From: Basidiobolus meristosporus CBS 931.73
Lineage: Eukaryota; Basidiobolomycota; Basidiobolomycetes; Basidiobolales; Basidiobolaceae
Length of the DNA: 64,000 nucleotides
Assembly: GCA_002104905.1 (NCBI GenBank)
Contig: MCFE01000004.1
Location: 1 to 64,000, forward strand
Direction: 5' to 3'
The notes beneath the pieces are model-generated. The model was given only the letters and a program-made list of their open reading frames with translations, did no database searches and was not told the origin of the DNA. Position numbers and translations under genes: made by a program. Shown here piece by piece: positions 11,801-21,283 of the stretch (the stretch's first letter is position 1; each line of letters opens with the position of its first letter).

Positions 11801-13333
11801 ACTGTCACTGTACCAACTGTTACCGAGGACAAGACCGCCACTGTGCCTATCGTTACCGTTGATAAAACTGTCACTGACATCGATGGTGTTGGTAAGAAGA
11901 CTGTCACTGTACCAACTGTTACCGAGGACAAGACCGCCACTGTGCCTATCGTTACCGTTGATAAAACTGTCACCGACGTCGATGGCTCTGACAAGACTGT
12001 CACTGTGCCTACTGTTACTGTTGATAAGACAATCACCGACTCCGATGGTGTTGGTAAGAAGACTGTCATTGTACCAACTGTTACTGAGGACAAGACTGCT
12101 ACTGTACCTACCGTCACTGTTGATAAGACTATCACTGGCTTCGAAGGCTCTGATGACAAGACTGTCACTGTAACAACGGTTACCGAGGACAAGACCGCCA
12201 CTGTGCCTACTGTTACTGTTGATAAGACTATCACCGACTCTGATGGTGTTGGTAAGAAGACTGTCACTGTACCAACTGTTACCGAGGACAAGACCGCCAC
12301 TGTGCCTATCGTTACCGTTGATAAAACTGTCACTGACGTCGATGGCTCTGACAAGACTGTCACTGTACCAACTGCTACTGAGGACAAGACCGCCACTATG
12401 CCTATGGTTACCGTTGATAAAACTGTCACCGACGTCGATGGCTCTGACAAGACTGTCACTGTACCAACTGCTACTGAGGACAAGACCGCCACTATGCCTA
12501 CGGTTACCGTTGATAAAACTGTCACCGACGTCGATGGCTCTGACAAGACTGTCACTGTACCTACTGTTACTATTGATAAGACAATCACCGACTCTGATGG
12601 TGCTGACAAGACTGTCACTGTACCAACTGCTACTGAGGACAAGACTACCACTGTGCCTACTGTTACTGTTGATAAGACTATCACCGACTCTGATGGTGCT
12701 GACAAGAAGACTGTCACTGTACAAGCTGTTACCGCGGATAAGACTGTCACCGTATCTACCGTCACTGTTGATGAGATTACCACGGACTCTAATGCTACAG
12801 ATGAAACGACTGTCACAGCTGAAATGACCGTCACTGTGCCTACTGTTACCAAGGATAAGACTATCATTGATGGAATGACCACAACTGAGAAGAAGACTGT
12901 CGTCACAGTAACTGCTATTGAGAATAAGGATATCGCAGCTCCAACGATTGTCTCCACGATAGCTGAAGTATCTATTGCTACGCCTACGGGTGCAACCAAG
13001 AGCAGTACAGAGACCGATTCTGTCGTTGCTACCATAGCTCAACGTACTGAAATTGCCAGGGAACATACCGCTGTGTCTCACTCTACCCTGCGTTCTGCAT
13101 CGCAACAATGTGATCCTCAAACTATCACCGTTACCATCACAAAAACCGTTGATACAACCATCTCCACTGAACCTACAGTTGGCATTGAATGCGTTGATGG
13201 GCAGTACAAATGTATAGATCCAGGCTATTCACCAAGATTTACCATCTGTAGCAATGGTAAACTATACGAAAACCAGTGTTCTTCCGGCACCGTATGTAAA
13301 CCACTGGAAGGATCAATCATTTGCGATTGGTAA
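5849..13333 (+). CDS. Giant secreted Thr-rich repeat protein with C-terminal CBM19-like domain
   Basis: A single uninterrupted exon encodes 2494 residues. Residues 1 to about 19 form a signal peptide (MRFTYGLSAAIAFANALSA). Two duplicated modules of about 140 residues follow (DNA near 6301 and 6731), each with YSTxxEYQTYTEPP and ETTNQLLTTDVGSGS. Then comes a zone of QHTVTAPTVTDKET-type repeats (about 7140-8040), and a very long zone of TVTVDKTITDSDG and TVTVPTVTEDKTA repeats (about 8090-12870). The last 48 residues hold six cysteines spaced C-6-C-11-C-9-C-5-C-8-C, with CSSGTVC, which resembles the fungal chitin-binding module CBM19. There is no GPI signal, since the protein ends just after the last Cys (IICDW). 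I infer a mucin-like wall or extracellular adhesin, probably heavily O-mannosylated and held on chitin. The real cellular role is unknown. Confidence 0.85.
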   Translation: MRFTYGLSAAIAFANALSALQQSGPVLDDGILPLSKKADHQSAQSKSTVPAPTHSSLTTVATEASLRSSSVNRPLSSQEHDLKPKNSELPDVKAMVSDRRVEDDHRIVSEHVASGGKKATSTGSSLLPKSTISMSVISKKQKEHSAAAVDTLPDTVSVYSTFLEYQTYTEPPTVIFETTNQLLTTDVGSGSVKVTHVETIHATVTSKESVTHVDTVKETITIAAKPETERHTLTEHHTLTKKEFETPTEVVRTALDTKHEVHTVTKKKTLKPVTVTPTVLVTKKPANKDSATESIPDTATVYSTYIEYQTYTEPPSIIVETTNQLLTTDVGSGSAKETYVETIHATVTRKESVTHVDTVQETTTIAEKPETERHTVIKHRTLTKKESESPTVVVRTALDTKHKVHTVIKKKTLQPVTVTPTITESIIIEKETFQHTVTAPTVTVSETDQHTVTAQETNQHTVTDKETVQHTISASTVTDRETDQHTLTAPTVTDKETVQHTETDENTIQHTVTERETSQHTITAPVVTDKKTVQHTVTAPTVTDKETVHNTVTAPTVTSKETVQHTVAAPTVTDRETDQHTITDKETVHVTPTASTVTDKETFQHTVSGPTITDRETDQHTIIDKETVHVTPAASTVTAKETVQHTVSAPTVTERETDQHTITDKETVHVTPAASTVTEKETVQHTIATPSIERVTNQHTVTDRETMQHTITAPTVTEVHTYNQTLPGITVTDEKTRSLEATIIRDKTVTAPTVTVDRTITGANVTNEETVTAPTVTEEKTITAPTVTEEKTVTAPTVTEDKTVVAPTVTVDKTITDSDNTKDNSVSTVTVDKTIIMPTVTGDKTITIDKTITDSNVAAERTVIVPTVTKDKTVTEPTITEDKTVTEPTITEDKTVAAATVTVDKTITDSNVAGEKTVTVPTGTEDKTVIVDKTIINSGTADEKTVTIHSVTDDKTVTIPTVTVDKTITGSNVVDQKTVTEDKTIAVPTVTIDKTIIDSYVTDEKTITVPTVTGDKTVTVDKTITDSNVADEKTVTEDKTVAVPTATVDKTITDFSATDKKTITIPTVAVPTVTVDKTITDLSNEKTVTLHSVTDDKTVTVPTVTEDKTITVPSVTKDKTVAVPTITVDKTVTDSSIVNEKTVTEDKTATVSTITADKTVTNSNVADEKTTTVLTASEDKTTTVPTVTVDKTITDSNGVDEKTVAVTTVTEDKTATVPTVTVDKTITDFEGSDDKTVTVPTVTEDKTANVPTVTVDKTITDSDGADKKTVTVQAVTKDKTATVPTVTVDKTITDSDGADKTVTVQTVTEDKTATVPTVTVDKTITDSDGADKKTVTVQTVTEDKIATVPTVTVDKTITDSDGADKTVTVQTVTEDKTATVPTVTVDKTITDSDGADKKTVTVQAVTKDKTATVPTVTVDKTITDSDGADKTVTVQTVTEDKTATVPTVTVDKTITDSDGADKKTVTVQAVTKDKTATVPTVTVDKTITDSDGADKTVTVQTVTEDKTATVPTVTVDKTITDSDGADKKTVTVQAVTKDKTATVPTVTVDKTITDSDGADKTVTVQTVTEDKTATVPTVTVDKTITDSDGADKKTVTVQTVTEDKIATVPTVTVDKTITDSDGAGKKTVTVPTVTEDRTATVPTVTVDKTITDFEGSDDKTVTVDKTITSFEGSDDKTVTVTTVTEDKTATVPTVTVDKTITDSDGAGKKTVTVPTATEDKTATVPTVTVAKTIIGFEGSDDKTVTVTTVTEDKTATVSTDTVDNTITDSDGAGKKTVTVPTVTEDKTATLPIVTVDKTITDFEGSDDKTATVPTVTVDKTITDSDGAGKKTVTVPTVTEDKTATVPTVTVDKTITDSDGVGKKTVTVPTVTEDKTATVPIVTVDKTVTDIDGVGKKTVTVPTVTVDETITDSDGVGKKTVIVPTVTEDKTATLPIVTVDKTITGFEGSDDKTVTVTTVTEDKTATVPTVTVDKTITGSDGVGKKTVTVPTVTEDKTATVPIVTVDKTVTDIDGVGKKTVTVPTVTEDKTATVPIVTVDKTVTDVDGSDKTVTVPTVTVDKTITDSDGVGKKTVIVPTVTEDKTATVPTVTVDKTITGFEGSDDKTVTVTTVTEDKTATVPTVTVDKTITDSDGVGKKTVTVPTVTEDKTATVPIVTVDKTVTDVDGSDKTVTVPTATEDKTATMPMVTVDKTVTDVDGSDKTVTVPTATEDKTATMPTVTVDKTVTDVDGSDKTVTVPTVTIDKTITDSDGADKTVTVPTATEDKTTTVPTVTVDKTITDSDGADKKTVTVQAVTADKTVTVSTVTVDEITTDSNATDETTVTAEMTVTVPTVTKDKTIIDGMTTTEKKTVVTVTAIENKDIAAPTIVSTIAEVSIATPTGATKSSTETDSVVATIAQRTEIAREHTAVSHSTLRSASQQCDPQTITVTITKTVDTTISTEPTVGIECVDGQYKCIDPGYSPRFTICSNGKLYENQCSSGTVCKPLEGSIICDW
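9600..10735 (+). repeat. 195-bp higher-order tandem repeat inside the mucin gene
   Basis: In this zone a 99-bp unit (33 codons, with GADKKTVTVQ) alternates with a 96-bp unit (32 codons, with GADKTVTVQT), giving a 195-bp (65-codon) compound period. The landmark acaagctg or acaaactg after gactgtcactgt starts at 9664, 9859, 10054, 10249, 10444 and 10639, each exactly 195 bp apart. Copies differ by only a few bases, mostly silent, whereas repeats outside this zone are more diverged. This indicates recent expansion by unequal exchange. Confidence 0.9.
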
Positions 13334-13939
13334 GTGCTGATTGATACGTGGAGCTACCAATGCTACATGAGAAATAAAATGATTTAGACAAAAATGGATG
13401 CTCCAAAGGTTGTGTGTTTGGTGGGAGTATTATGTATATATATATCCATGAAGTGCCACACACTAGAATTACTATAAATGCAAAATACCCTCTGAAGTTC
13501 CTGTTAAGCATCCGCATGCAAAATACCTTTGTAGAAATTTTAGATCAGGATTCTACTCTTTTTTGCTGGCACTCCTAAGAATAGCGTGACCAGGTTTCAT
13601 AAACGACAATACACAAAGATCCGATATTTGCCATTTATAAGATTTGGATTTTAGCAAATTTTCATGGATAATCCGATGACTACGTTATGCGAACAAAAAT
13701 AACATTTACCGTTTCAATTTTATTGCTATTATGATTTTCCTCCATACTTGCAGCCAAAAACATTGCTAGGAAATTTACAACAAAAATCACTGACAAATCC
13801 ACACCACCATACTCAGCAAAAACAAGATACCTTTTGGGGTCTTTGAAATCCAGTGATGTATATGTGAAGGAAAACGCCATAGGACTATGTGTGTGCAACC
13901 TTGATTGTATATAATATAGCACACTTATCTCTTTAGCAT
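13334..13939. other. Intergenic, 3' flank of the giant gene
   Basis: AT-rich, with a short TA run near 13434-13444. The minus-strand frame at 13680-13922 has no recognisable features. I see no gene. Confidence 0.45.
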
Positions 13940-14490
13940 AAATAATCTATTTTTGCTTGAAAATAGCTTTTATTCCAATCATACAAAGGGTAGGGTGCTA
14001 TGTGAAGTATTTGCAATATGCCTGTGGCCAATATCTTCTCTTTTACATTCAAGCACCATGTTTGATAACCAGCCCATTCACAAAGCTCTTCAGAGGCAAG
14101 AACATAAGGCAAAACCTTGGGACCAAGGTTGTCAAATACTCAAAGGGCCCACGGTTGCTAGAATGGCCTCTGGTCACATATATTGTAAATTTTGTATTTA
14201 CGCCTAAATAATTCATTAACTTGGCCACTAAGATCATAACTTATGAACTTTACTCTTTGTTGGTACGTCTGCCAAAATGTCATTTACCCACGACATGAGA
14301 ATCCTCGAAGTTGTCCAAAAGCCCCCACACTCTGCATACATGTTCTTGGGACCTTCTGAAGCATACTGTAAAAGTATAAATACCACTTTTACATTCAAGG
14401 ACATATCAAGTGAAAACCACACAATCTGCTTGTTCCCTCAATCACCTCCAATATCTCCATGACTCTTACAACAACCAACACCCTTTCAGC
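13940..14490. repeat. Foldback/MITE-like element, copy 2
   Basis: The right half aligns well with copy 1. Both have ctgtaaaagtataaa/catgtaaaagtataaa, then ccacttttacattcaa, then aagtgaaaaccaca, then caatatctcc and ctcttacaacaac. The middle also aligns: acgcctaaataattca here against acacctaaatattcac in copy 1. The left half is more diverged (gaaaatagcttttatt against aaaaatggcttttata). It lies about 600 bp downstream of the giant gene, while copy 1 lies about 3.4 kb upstream of it. No coding capacity is seen. Confidence 0.55.
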
Positions 14491-14669
14491 ATAGTTTCTA
14501 ATCATTTTTTAAAATACAATTCTGCTTGTAATAAACCACCTCTCACAGTGGGCCCTTATTTGCGCAGATTTCTCATAATAGTCTTTTCCTTTACATGATT
14601 GTTGAGAAGCTGATTTCACCATTTTATGAATGTTACTGGAGCAGTGATGCTACACATGTATTTTATTGA

Positions 14670-15128
14670 CTAGTATGCAAGATGGTGGAGGGAAGGCTGA
14701 CCCAGTAGAGTAAAATTGATTCCATTGAAATCATCATTCTTCCCCGGGTTTCCACCTTCCAGGGATTTATGGAAGATCAAGTGGTTTCCATCATTATCCT
14801 TAATAGTGAATTGAGGATATCCCCACTTGGATTGATTCCACAGTATCAACTGTAGCGCTGGGAAGTCAACGGGAACACACGCATGAAAATAGATGTTCGC
14901 CTCTGCTTTTTTACCTATGAATACAGAGCAGAACGTAGGTTCTGAAGAGTCCTCCTCTGGGTGGTAGCCTTGAGCTCTTCAGTGTAGAATTTTATTGTGA
15001 CCTTGATTGAGCGAGAGGGGAATTGAGGAATAATCTTCCAGGCGGAACGAGCAGTTTCTGCGGTCATGACAACACAGCGAAAGCGCAAGTGATATGAAGA
15101 GAGCAACGCACCGTAGCAAAGCCAACAT
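14670..15128 (-). pseudogene. Small secreted-protein gene interrupted by an in-frame TGA (or spliced)
   Basis: From the ATG at 15126-15128 the minus strand reads a hydrophobic signal-like start (MLALLRCVALFISLALSLCC). After about 53 codons there is a TGA, and the same frame then continues open for nearly 100 more codons to TAG at 14670. The downstream part looks like a real secreted domain (FCSVFIGKKAEANIYFHAC, QLILWNQSKWGYPQFTIKD). A 45-nt GT..AG segment (gtcacaataa to ccacccag) spans the stop and keeps the frame, so the gene could be intact with one short intron, though the donor is weak. The family was not recognised. Confidence 0.45.
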
Positions 15129-15494
15129 GGTGTGACGTTGTTTCTTGTAGAATCTAGCTCTAATACCGCGCTTCCAATGAAAGTGATTGACAGTCCTTGC
15201 TAGTGGAACTGCAAATACCTTGTCTAATTATTGGCAGAGGAGTAGACAGGGTTGCTAACTAATTTAATCAATTTGGTCACAGTACATGTATTTGTGCGGA
15301 TAGCTGAAACTAGCATTTATATTTAAATATATACTTACTCTTGGATGTTTTACCATACACATTTACTCTTGTCTTTTTGTTTTATGTACAGGCGATGATG
15401 ATGTCATGAATCTTTCTTTTTTTCCATGAGGATTTGATCGTTGGAAAACTTGCTTAAACAACCTGTAATTAGTTTAGTTGATCCCCTTGACGAG
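15129..15494. other. Intergenic between the broken secreted gene and SGF29
   Basis: AT-rich divergent promoter region with no coding signal seen. Confidence 0.4.
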
Positions 15495-16917
15495 ATGAGC
15501 GTAAATGGTAAATATCCGAATTTATACATGATTAATTTAACAAATTAATTTGAAATCTTTGTTGTGTATACAGGCATGTCGGTAGAACGAAAGCGTTCAG
15601 GCAGATCGCGTACGCACGAGGATCAAGAAGAGATCACCATTTGGGAAAAGACATGTCGAGACCTAGGGAAACTAGAGGTCGTTCAACAGGAGGGATTGGA
15701 CATCTTTGCTCAAATTAACAAACTCCACGAATTAGTTGAAGACGAAGGTAGCATTGAATCCAGCCACCCTTTCCACCAAGCTAAAGTCCTTACGCCATAC
15801 ATAGGCCCGATACAAAGTCTGAATGTAAACTTGGGACGGCTATACAGAGAGGGTGATGAGAATGTCTCTCGGGAACAGAAGTAATTTCCCAGTATTCACC
15901 TATTTCGAAGTCCAAGCCTATTCCTCATAACTCAATCAACCCGAATCATTAGATATATAACACACGCCCTCGAAAATCTTGGTATACTAATTGCGTTGAG
16001 GGATAACGCGGATCTAGGTATGGAATACGGGCCTTCCGTAAGTTTTATTGACTTACAAATATTAAATTCTATATAGAACTCAAGCGTAAGAAACGCAAAG
16101 ATTCTTCCGATAGCGTAAGTAGCTTAGGTAGTCTACCTACCTTTAAAAAGGCCAAAAGGTAACTCTTTCGCAATACTCAAAGCCCACATATAAACTGAGC
16201 CCCAGTTAACTTACTAGCAACACGCACGTTCATGATAATGGAGGAATTATACCCAAACGTAGCTATGTACGCAGTATCCCTGTTTCTTGCTAGAGGGGTT
16301 TGCCAGATACATTGCTGATTACTTTCCCTAGGTTGCCGCCAAAACTCCAAAAATCAAAGACAAAAGCCAGGAGTGGATATTAGCAGTCGTGTTGCAATTC
16401 CTTCCCGAGAAGAACAAGTAACGCAATGACACTTTTCCCCATGTTAACTATCCAACGGCCTTGACCAGTTTTGATACAGATATCAAGTTGAAGACGCAGA
16501 AGTGGATGAGAACGGCAAACGGATGTAAGTATCTCCATGGCCACTACCACTTGGACCTGTAGTAGACAACTTTGTGTGTTATAGGAAATATAACCTTCCG
16601 TTGCGGAATATCATTCCATTACCCGAGGAGTACGCATTGGATGAGATATCAGAGTTTGAGGTTAACCACGTTGTACTGGCGCTATATCCCAATACCACGT
16701 GTTTTTACAAAGCAACGGTCGTACTTCCACCAAGCAAGGTATGTATCACTTCTAATTGGATCCAACGGCAAGGCTCTGACACTCATTGCCACAGATAAGT
16801 GAGCCGGAGTATCAAGGAACATACCGGGTTAGTTTTGAGGATGACGATGATGTTGACCGATTTGTCCCCATCATGTACGTGGTTGATATGCCGAAGAGTC
16901 CGAAGCAAAAGAACTAG
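15495..16917 (+). CDS. SGF29: SAGA-associated factor 29 (tandem Tudor H3K4me reader)
   Basis: Eight exons can be traced. They begin with a 13-nt first exon (ATG at 15495, donor at 15508), then 15574-15879 and 15953-16017, and the last exon ends with TAG at 16915-16917. The N-terminal part is helical (LGKLEVVQQEGLDIFAQINK) and is followed by a basic nuclear-type stretch (KRKKRKDSSDS). The C-terminal tandem Tudor domain is clear: VAAKTPKIKDKSQEWILAVV, YQVEDAEVDENGK, IIPLPEEYALDE, VLALYPNTTCFYKATVVLPP and YRVSFEDDDD. In this family the domain binds H3K4me2/3 and brings SAGA/ADA acetyltransferase to promoters. The C-terminus is short and basic (PKSPKQKN). Splice sites were placed by eye using GT..AG and frame; the exon between about 16209 and 16274 is the least certain. 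Confidence 0.88.
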
Positions 16918-17802
16918 GCTCAGTTCTCGTGGGCTCAGAAGCAGTAGGACTAGGCGTGAACCTAGCTCAACAAACTTAGATATTAGAGGAAATGCCCAGT
17001 AATGAATTTTGAAGAATAGCAACATGTTTCCAATGTAGTCAAAGAAATAATCATGAACGACGTCAAGTCGGATATACTATAAACGCCCCAAGCCTCCTAT
17101 TCAGCTCCCTCCATTTGAATCGGATAAGGAGACCTTCATTTGTGTATATCCTGAACGCAGGAAGCATATATCCACCTTCTGACAAAGCACCCTTCTCCGC
17201 AGACTGACGTCAAATTGTATGGGAATGAGCATAGCCCATGGGCCAATCCAACGTCCAGCGGGGCCATAGACAAAACCTAATCTAATGGATGTCTGAGGTG
17301 GATTTCAGCGAGTCTCCAGCAACCTGGCTTCAATGCTTTGATCAGGTACTTGTTTTCACACAGGACTCTTCGCAACAAAAGTTCCCCAATCAGAGTGGCG
17401 CAAGCCGACTTTAGGTTTGAGACAGATATGATTGATAAGCATGCAGCATCTAACACTTAATAAGTAGATCGTGCTCGTGACGGCCACCAAAGTTAATAAT
17501 ATTGGATCTAGTGATGGATATTAAATGTTCATGAGAAACAGCAGTCACGTCTTATCCACAGAAAAACCTATCATTTCAGCCACGTTCCTAACACTGTATA
17601 ATCTGCATGCCTGCTTCTTAAAGATCGGCGAGCTCCTGATGCTAGATTTGTATTTTGCTTGTTTGCTGAGTATCTTCCTTTCTTTTCAACCCCATTACTC
17701 TCTAGAGTATTCAGCCGCCATTCACAACTAGACCTATAGAGCATACACACATAATTACTGAAGTTACTTCCCAAAGATACATCTTCAACCGGCGCCTATT
17801 CC
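16918..17802. other. Intergenic; one possible coding relic
   Basis: No complete gene is seen. On the minus strand at about 17277-17458 a short open stretch reads ACATLIGELLLRRVLCENKY, which faintly recalls the AxxxGRLLxRK helix of Sfp-type phosphopantetheinyl transferases. Further down, about 17210, is QFDVS, resembling part of their NFNVSHQ motif. Neither is supported by a full domain. Confidence 0.3.
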
Positions 17803-20800
17803 ATGTCTACGCTTGCTCCAGCCGTGCACAACAATGCTGCGAAGGCTGTAGATTACAAAGAGAAAGGCCCCAACTCCCTCACTCCTGCGCAACTCTTAAC
17901 CCTGTTGCAACAGTCGGAGCATGTGGACGAGGTGTTCGAGAAAGTAAACCTGGGTAATGAATCCGAGGTGTGTAAGGGTTTCGATCTGATGACTAACACT
18001 ACGCCAGATGAGGCATCCTCCAATATTTTGCAGACTCCACCTTTGGTAACATCAAATTTAGACGATACGAGACTAAAGCCTCATGAGATCACTCAACTTA
18101 CGAGGGCTGGGACACTTAAACTACTGGGAGATTACTTTAATGTTAATCCCAACACGCTGCCGCCAACCCCAGTTGATAATGAGCACATAAGCTTTGATTC
18201 TGAAGGGAACTACGACGATGTATTGGTTAAACTCTTAGTTAAGGTAATTTTGATTCATCGTTGTATGGAGCCGATACTTTGCATTCAGTGATACTTTTAC
18301 TCTACTACGGCTTGTTATTCCTTGGATGCCAGTGTTGGGTGACAACTCTCTTACTAGTTTTCTTGTGTAGACTGCCGCTATAGCGGAAGCAAACCGGGAT
18401 TCAGTCGGCCAAGTTGACCATCGAAAAAGCTCTGGTCAAGACCGTCCTTCTTGTGAGTATTGGTGTCATAATGTACTTTACTGCACTCTATGTTAACAAC
18501 AATGGAAAGTATCCAAGACAGAGCAACTTTATATCGAGGAAAACACTCCTCTGTATGCATTCATCCAAAATTTAGAATCGCTACCTTCCACCAAGGACAA
18601 TCCTAACACAACAACCAGGCCTATTCGCCAGAGGGTTCGAAGTAGTACTGAGACTTCTGACACTAACAGCCAATCTGCTCTGTCGGGAAGATCGAAAAAT
18701 GTATCTTTCAAGAGTAAAACCAGCGTTTTTCGAGCTTCAACCCTCCAGACTCAGACCAGCGACATGGGAAGACTATCCGCTGATACGAGCGGAACCTTAG
18801 CTGAGCCTTTGATTGCTGAAGAACTTTCAACGGAGCCAGGGATTATCCTAGAAGAGGAAGAGGACGATTACGGAAAGCCTATGACCGCAAAGTCGGCCCT
18901 TTTGTGGTCGTTGATTTTCCAGGAATTGCTAGATACTGAGCGGCAGTATGTCCAAGTCTTGCGCAGTGTTCTCCACGTAGGCCTCCTTTCCATACTATAG
19001 AAATTATCGGAAAGAATATTTACACCTTGTTTGAAGTTTTTTATTTCTCGTATGGAGAAGTTGGATTGGGTATCCTACGATCAGAAAAGTGAGATCTCTA
19101 GGAATATCTATGAACTGGTCGAGTTCCAGGATCAGTTCTTGCAATCCCTCGAATCATCATACCAGGCGCACCAGCTGAACGATTGGAACGCATCTGGCAC
19201 TAGCCCAGCACAATGCTTCTTGAAGTTAAGCCGGCAATTCAGGGTCTATATTCCTTACTGTTCAGAGCACGACAGCGCGCAAAAAGCTTTGATCGAGCTG
19301 GAAAAGAGAGCAGAATGGGTGTCTTTCACCGAGGTGCGTACATGCATGTAATTTAATATCGGATTCCCACAACCACTAATAGAATGTGATTGTCAACAGG
19401 AGTGTGCTGCAGATATTCAACGAGAATCCAAAACCACTAGACTGCCTATCCAGAGCTATCTAATGGAGGTGATGTATCCTCCATGCGTATGAGAACTGCA
19501 CCATCTCCTGACATGTTATTCATAGCCAATCCAACGCATTTGTCGATACCCGTTACTCCTAGAGGTATGTGCTTCATGATGTCAGAATTCTGTCGGACAT
19601 GCAATAACGGATTTTCCCAGAAACTGATGGAGTCCACTCAGAAAGATACCCTAGCTTTCAGAGAGGTGCTTTCAGCCAGGAATCTTATCAGACGAATCGC
19701 CCGTGAAATCAATGAAAAGAAAAGGCAGAAGGAGGGGCGAGAGAAGGCCAAGATCTTGAGGAATCGACTGGAGTGTGTGCCGGTAGGTTTCAGTTATGCT
19801 TATCATAGGAAGGGTTTCGGTTGGTTCTAAGCATAGAGTCAAATCCAGGGACTGAGCCTAGAGTTCGTCCACAGCTTGGGTAGTATCGTCATCGCCGGTG
19901 CACTGCTGGTGGCGAATTGCCAAATGCAGCCCCCTAAAGTCAAGTATTATGGGTGTGTGCTATTTGAAAGCTACCTTTTGGTGATCAAGGCAAAGAAAGC
20001 GACTGCCTATGAACCAAAACATTGGCTTCCTCTGTACAAGATAGATATTCATGATTTCAATGATGGTAGGTGCATATTTGTTAGTAAGAGGTGGATCGCT
20101 TCTCTGACCCCTGGCTATGCTTAGATGGAAATGCTTGGAGCATATCTTATCTTTCGAAACCGGTCTTGGAATTTCAGGCAACGTGCGAAAGGGAGAAGCA
20201 GCTTTGGTTTCAGACTCTGTCCAAACTAATCTCAAAGAGCAAACGTGCCAGACATCAAGCGAATCATCCGCCAGCCCTTGAGCAGTCGCCATCCTCACTG
20301 TCTCTCTGCGTGCGAACAGAGCAGAGAGAACTCTTAAACCAATCAAAGCTTAATCCTCAACTTGAGTCTACCCTCATGAGAGAGCCGTCAAGTAGCTTAA
20401 ATAGTGGTGGCAAGATCCAGTCACTTCGCACTTCGGTCGACATCAAGCTCGGTGATCTGTTTACTCAGGAGTGTGTGGCATCCAGAAATCTTGAAAACGC
20501 AGCCATGCTCAAGTCAGACAGCGGACAAACCAAGCGCTCAGTCAGTGCCGGGGCAATCATTAAACCTCGGAACAAATCAAACCGCAGAAAGACCTGGGGA
20601 CACTCCCTAGTCCACACCAATTCTGTTTCGAACTCTGCAGCAGGTGAATCTAACAATCCCAAATCAAGTAACTCTTTTTCAATCATGAAAGCGGAGGAAA
20701 GCAAGCCCACGATGATCAAAGCTAGTCCCGAGAAGGTACGCAATATTATTTTCAGGTATCGTGATCCTGAAGTATTCATAACCGGTATTTTAAGGGACCG

Positions 20801-21283
20801 CTTGACCGGAAGGGAGGAGTGCTCTCACCAGATGCCCCCTATTTAAAAAAAGCCACTGAAGTGACAGCCATGGAGGATTCAGAACAATTCATTGTAGAAC
20901 ACGAATTCTCTCTCTCACGCATCACTGCTGCTCGGTCACTTAAGTTTAGAAAAATGTTCTGGAGAGGCAAAATCAACAGCGATCCTGACCCTAAGGAAGC
21001 AGCATGGAAGGGTAACCCGCCACGCCTAGAGACAAGCTTATCTGACGACTCCCTGCATCTTTATAAAGACAGCAATGGCGGGAAAATGCGAGGGAATTTC
21101 TTTGGAAGGATGTCGGAGAAATTAAAGCCTAAGCAAAGGTCAGTGAACTCCGCGCCTGATCTGAAAAACTGTCTCGCAGCATCTTTGGAGATGTCCGACT
21201 CTCTAACCAACTCTCGACAAACCCAATGCACGAGTAATCTCAACTCTATGGATCATGGTGCCTCGAAAATTCTGGCACCTTGA
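17803..21283 (+). CDS. Rho guanine-nucleotide exchange factor (DH-PH)
   Basis: About ten exons run from ATG at 17803 to TGA at 21281-21283. A long Ser-rich N-terminus precedes a Dbl-homology domain. Its parts are QELLDTERQYVQVLRSVLH, YELVEFQDQFLQSLE, then a 39-nt exon at 19526-19564 that supplies the core PIQRICRYPLLLE, then FREVLSARNLIRRIAREIN. A PH domain follows (LGSIVIAGALLVANC, YYGCVLFESYLLVIKAK, LEFQATCEREKQLWFQTL), and then a Ser-rich tail ending SKILAP. The family activates Rho/Cdc42 GTPases at the membrane, in fungi for polarity and wall synthesis. One junction is odd: between 18979 and 19002 there is either a 24-nt intron or an in-frame TAG. Splicing was inferred by eye; the domain call is secure. 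Confidence 0.85.

Noticed and set aside
8845-13120. Two long antisense frames (1396 and 1250 codons) as genes
   Set aside because: They mirror the repeat of the giant sense gene, have no signal, domain or promoter, and arise from repeat codon bias.
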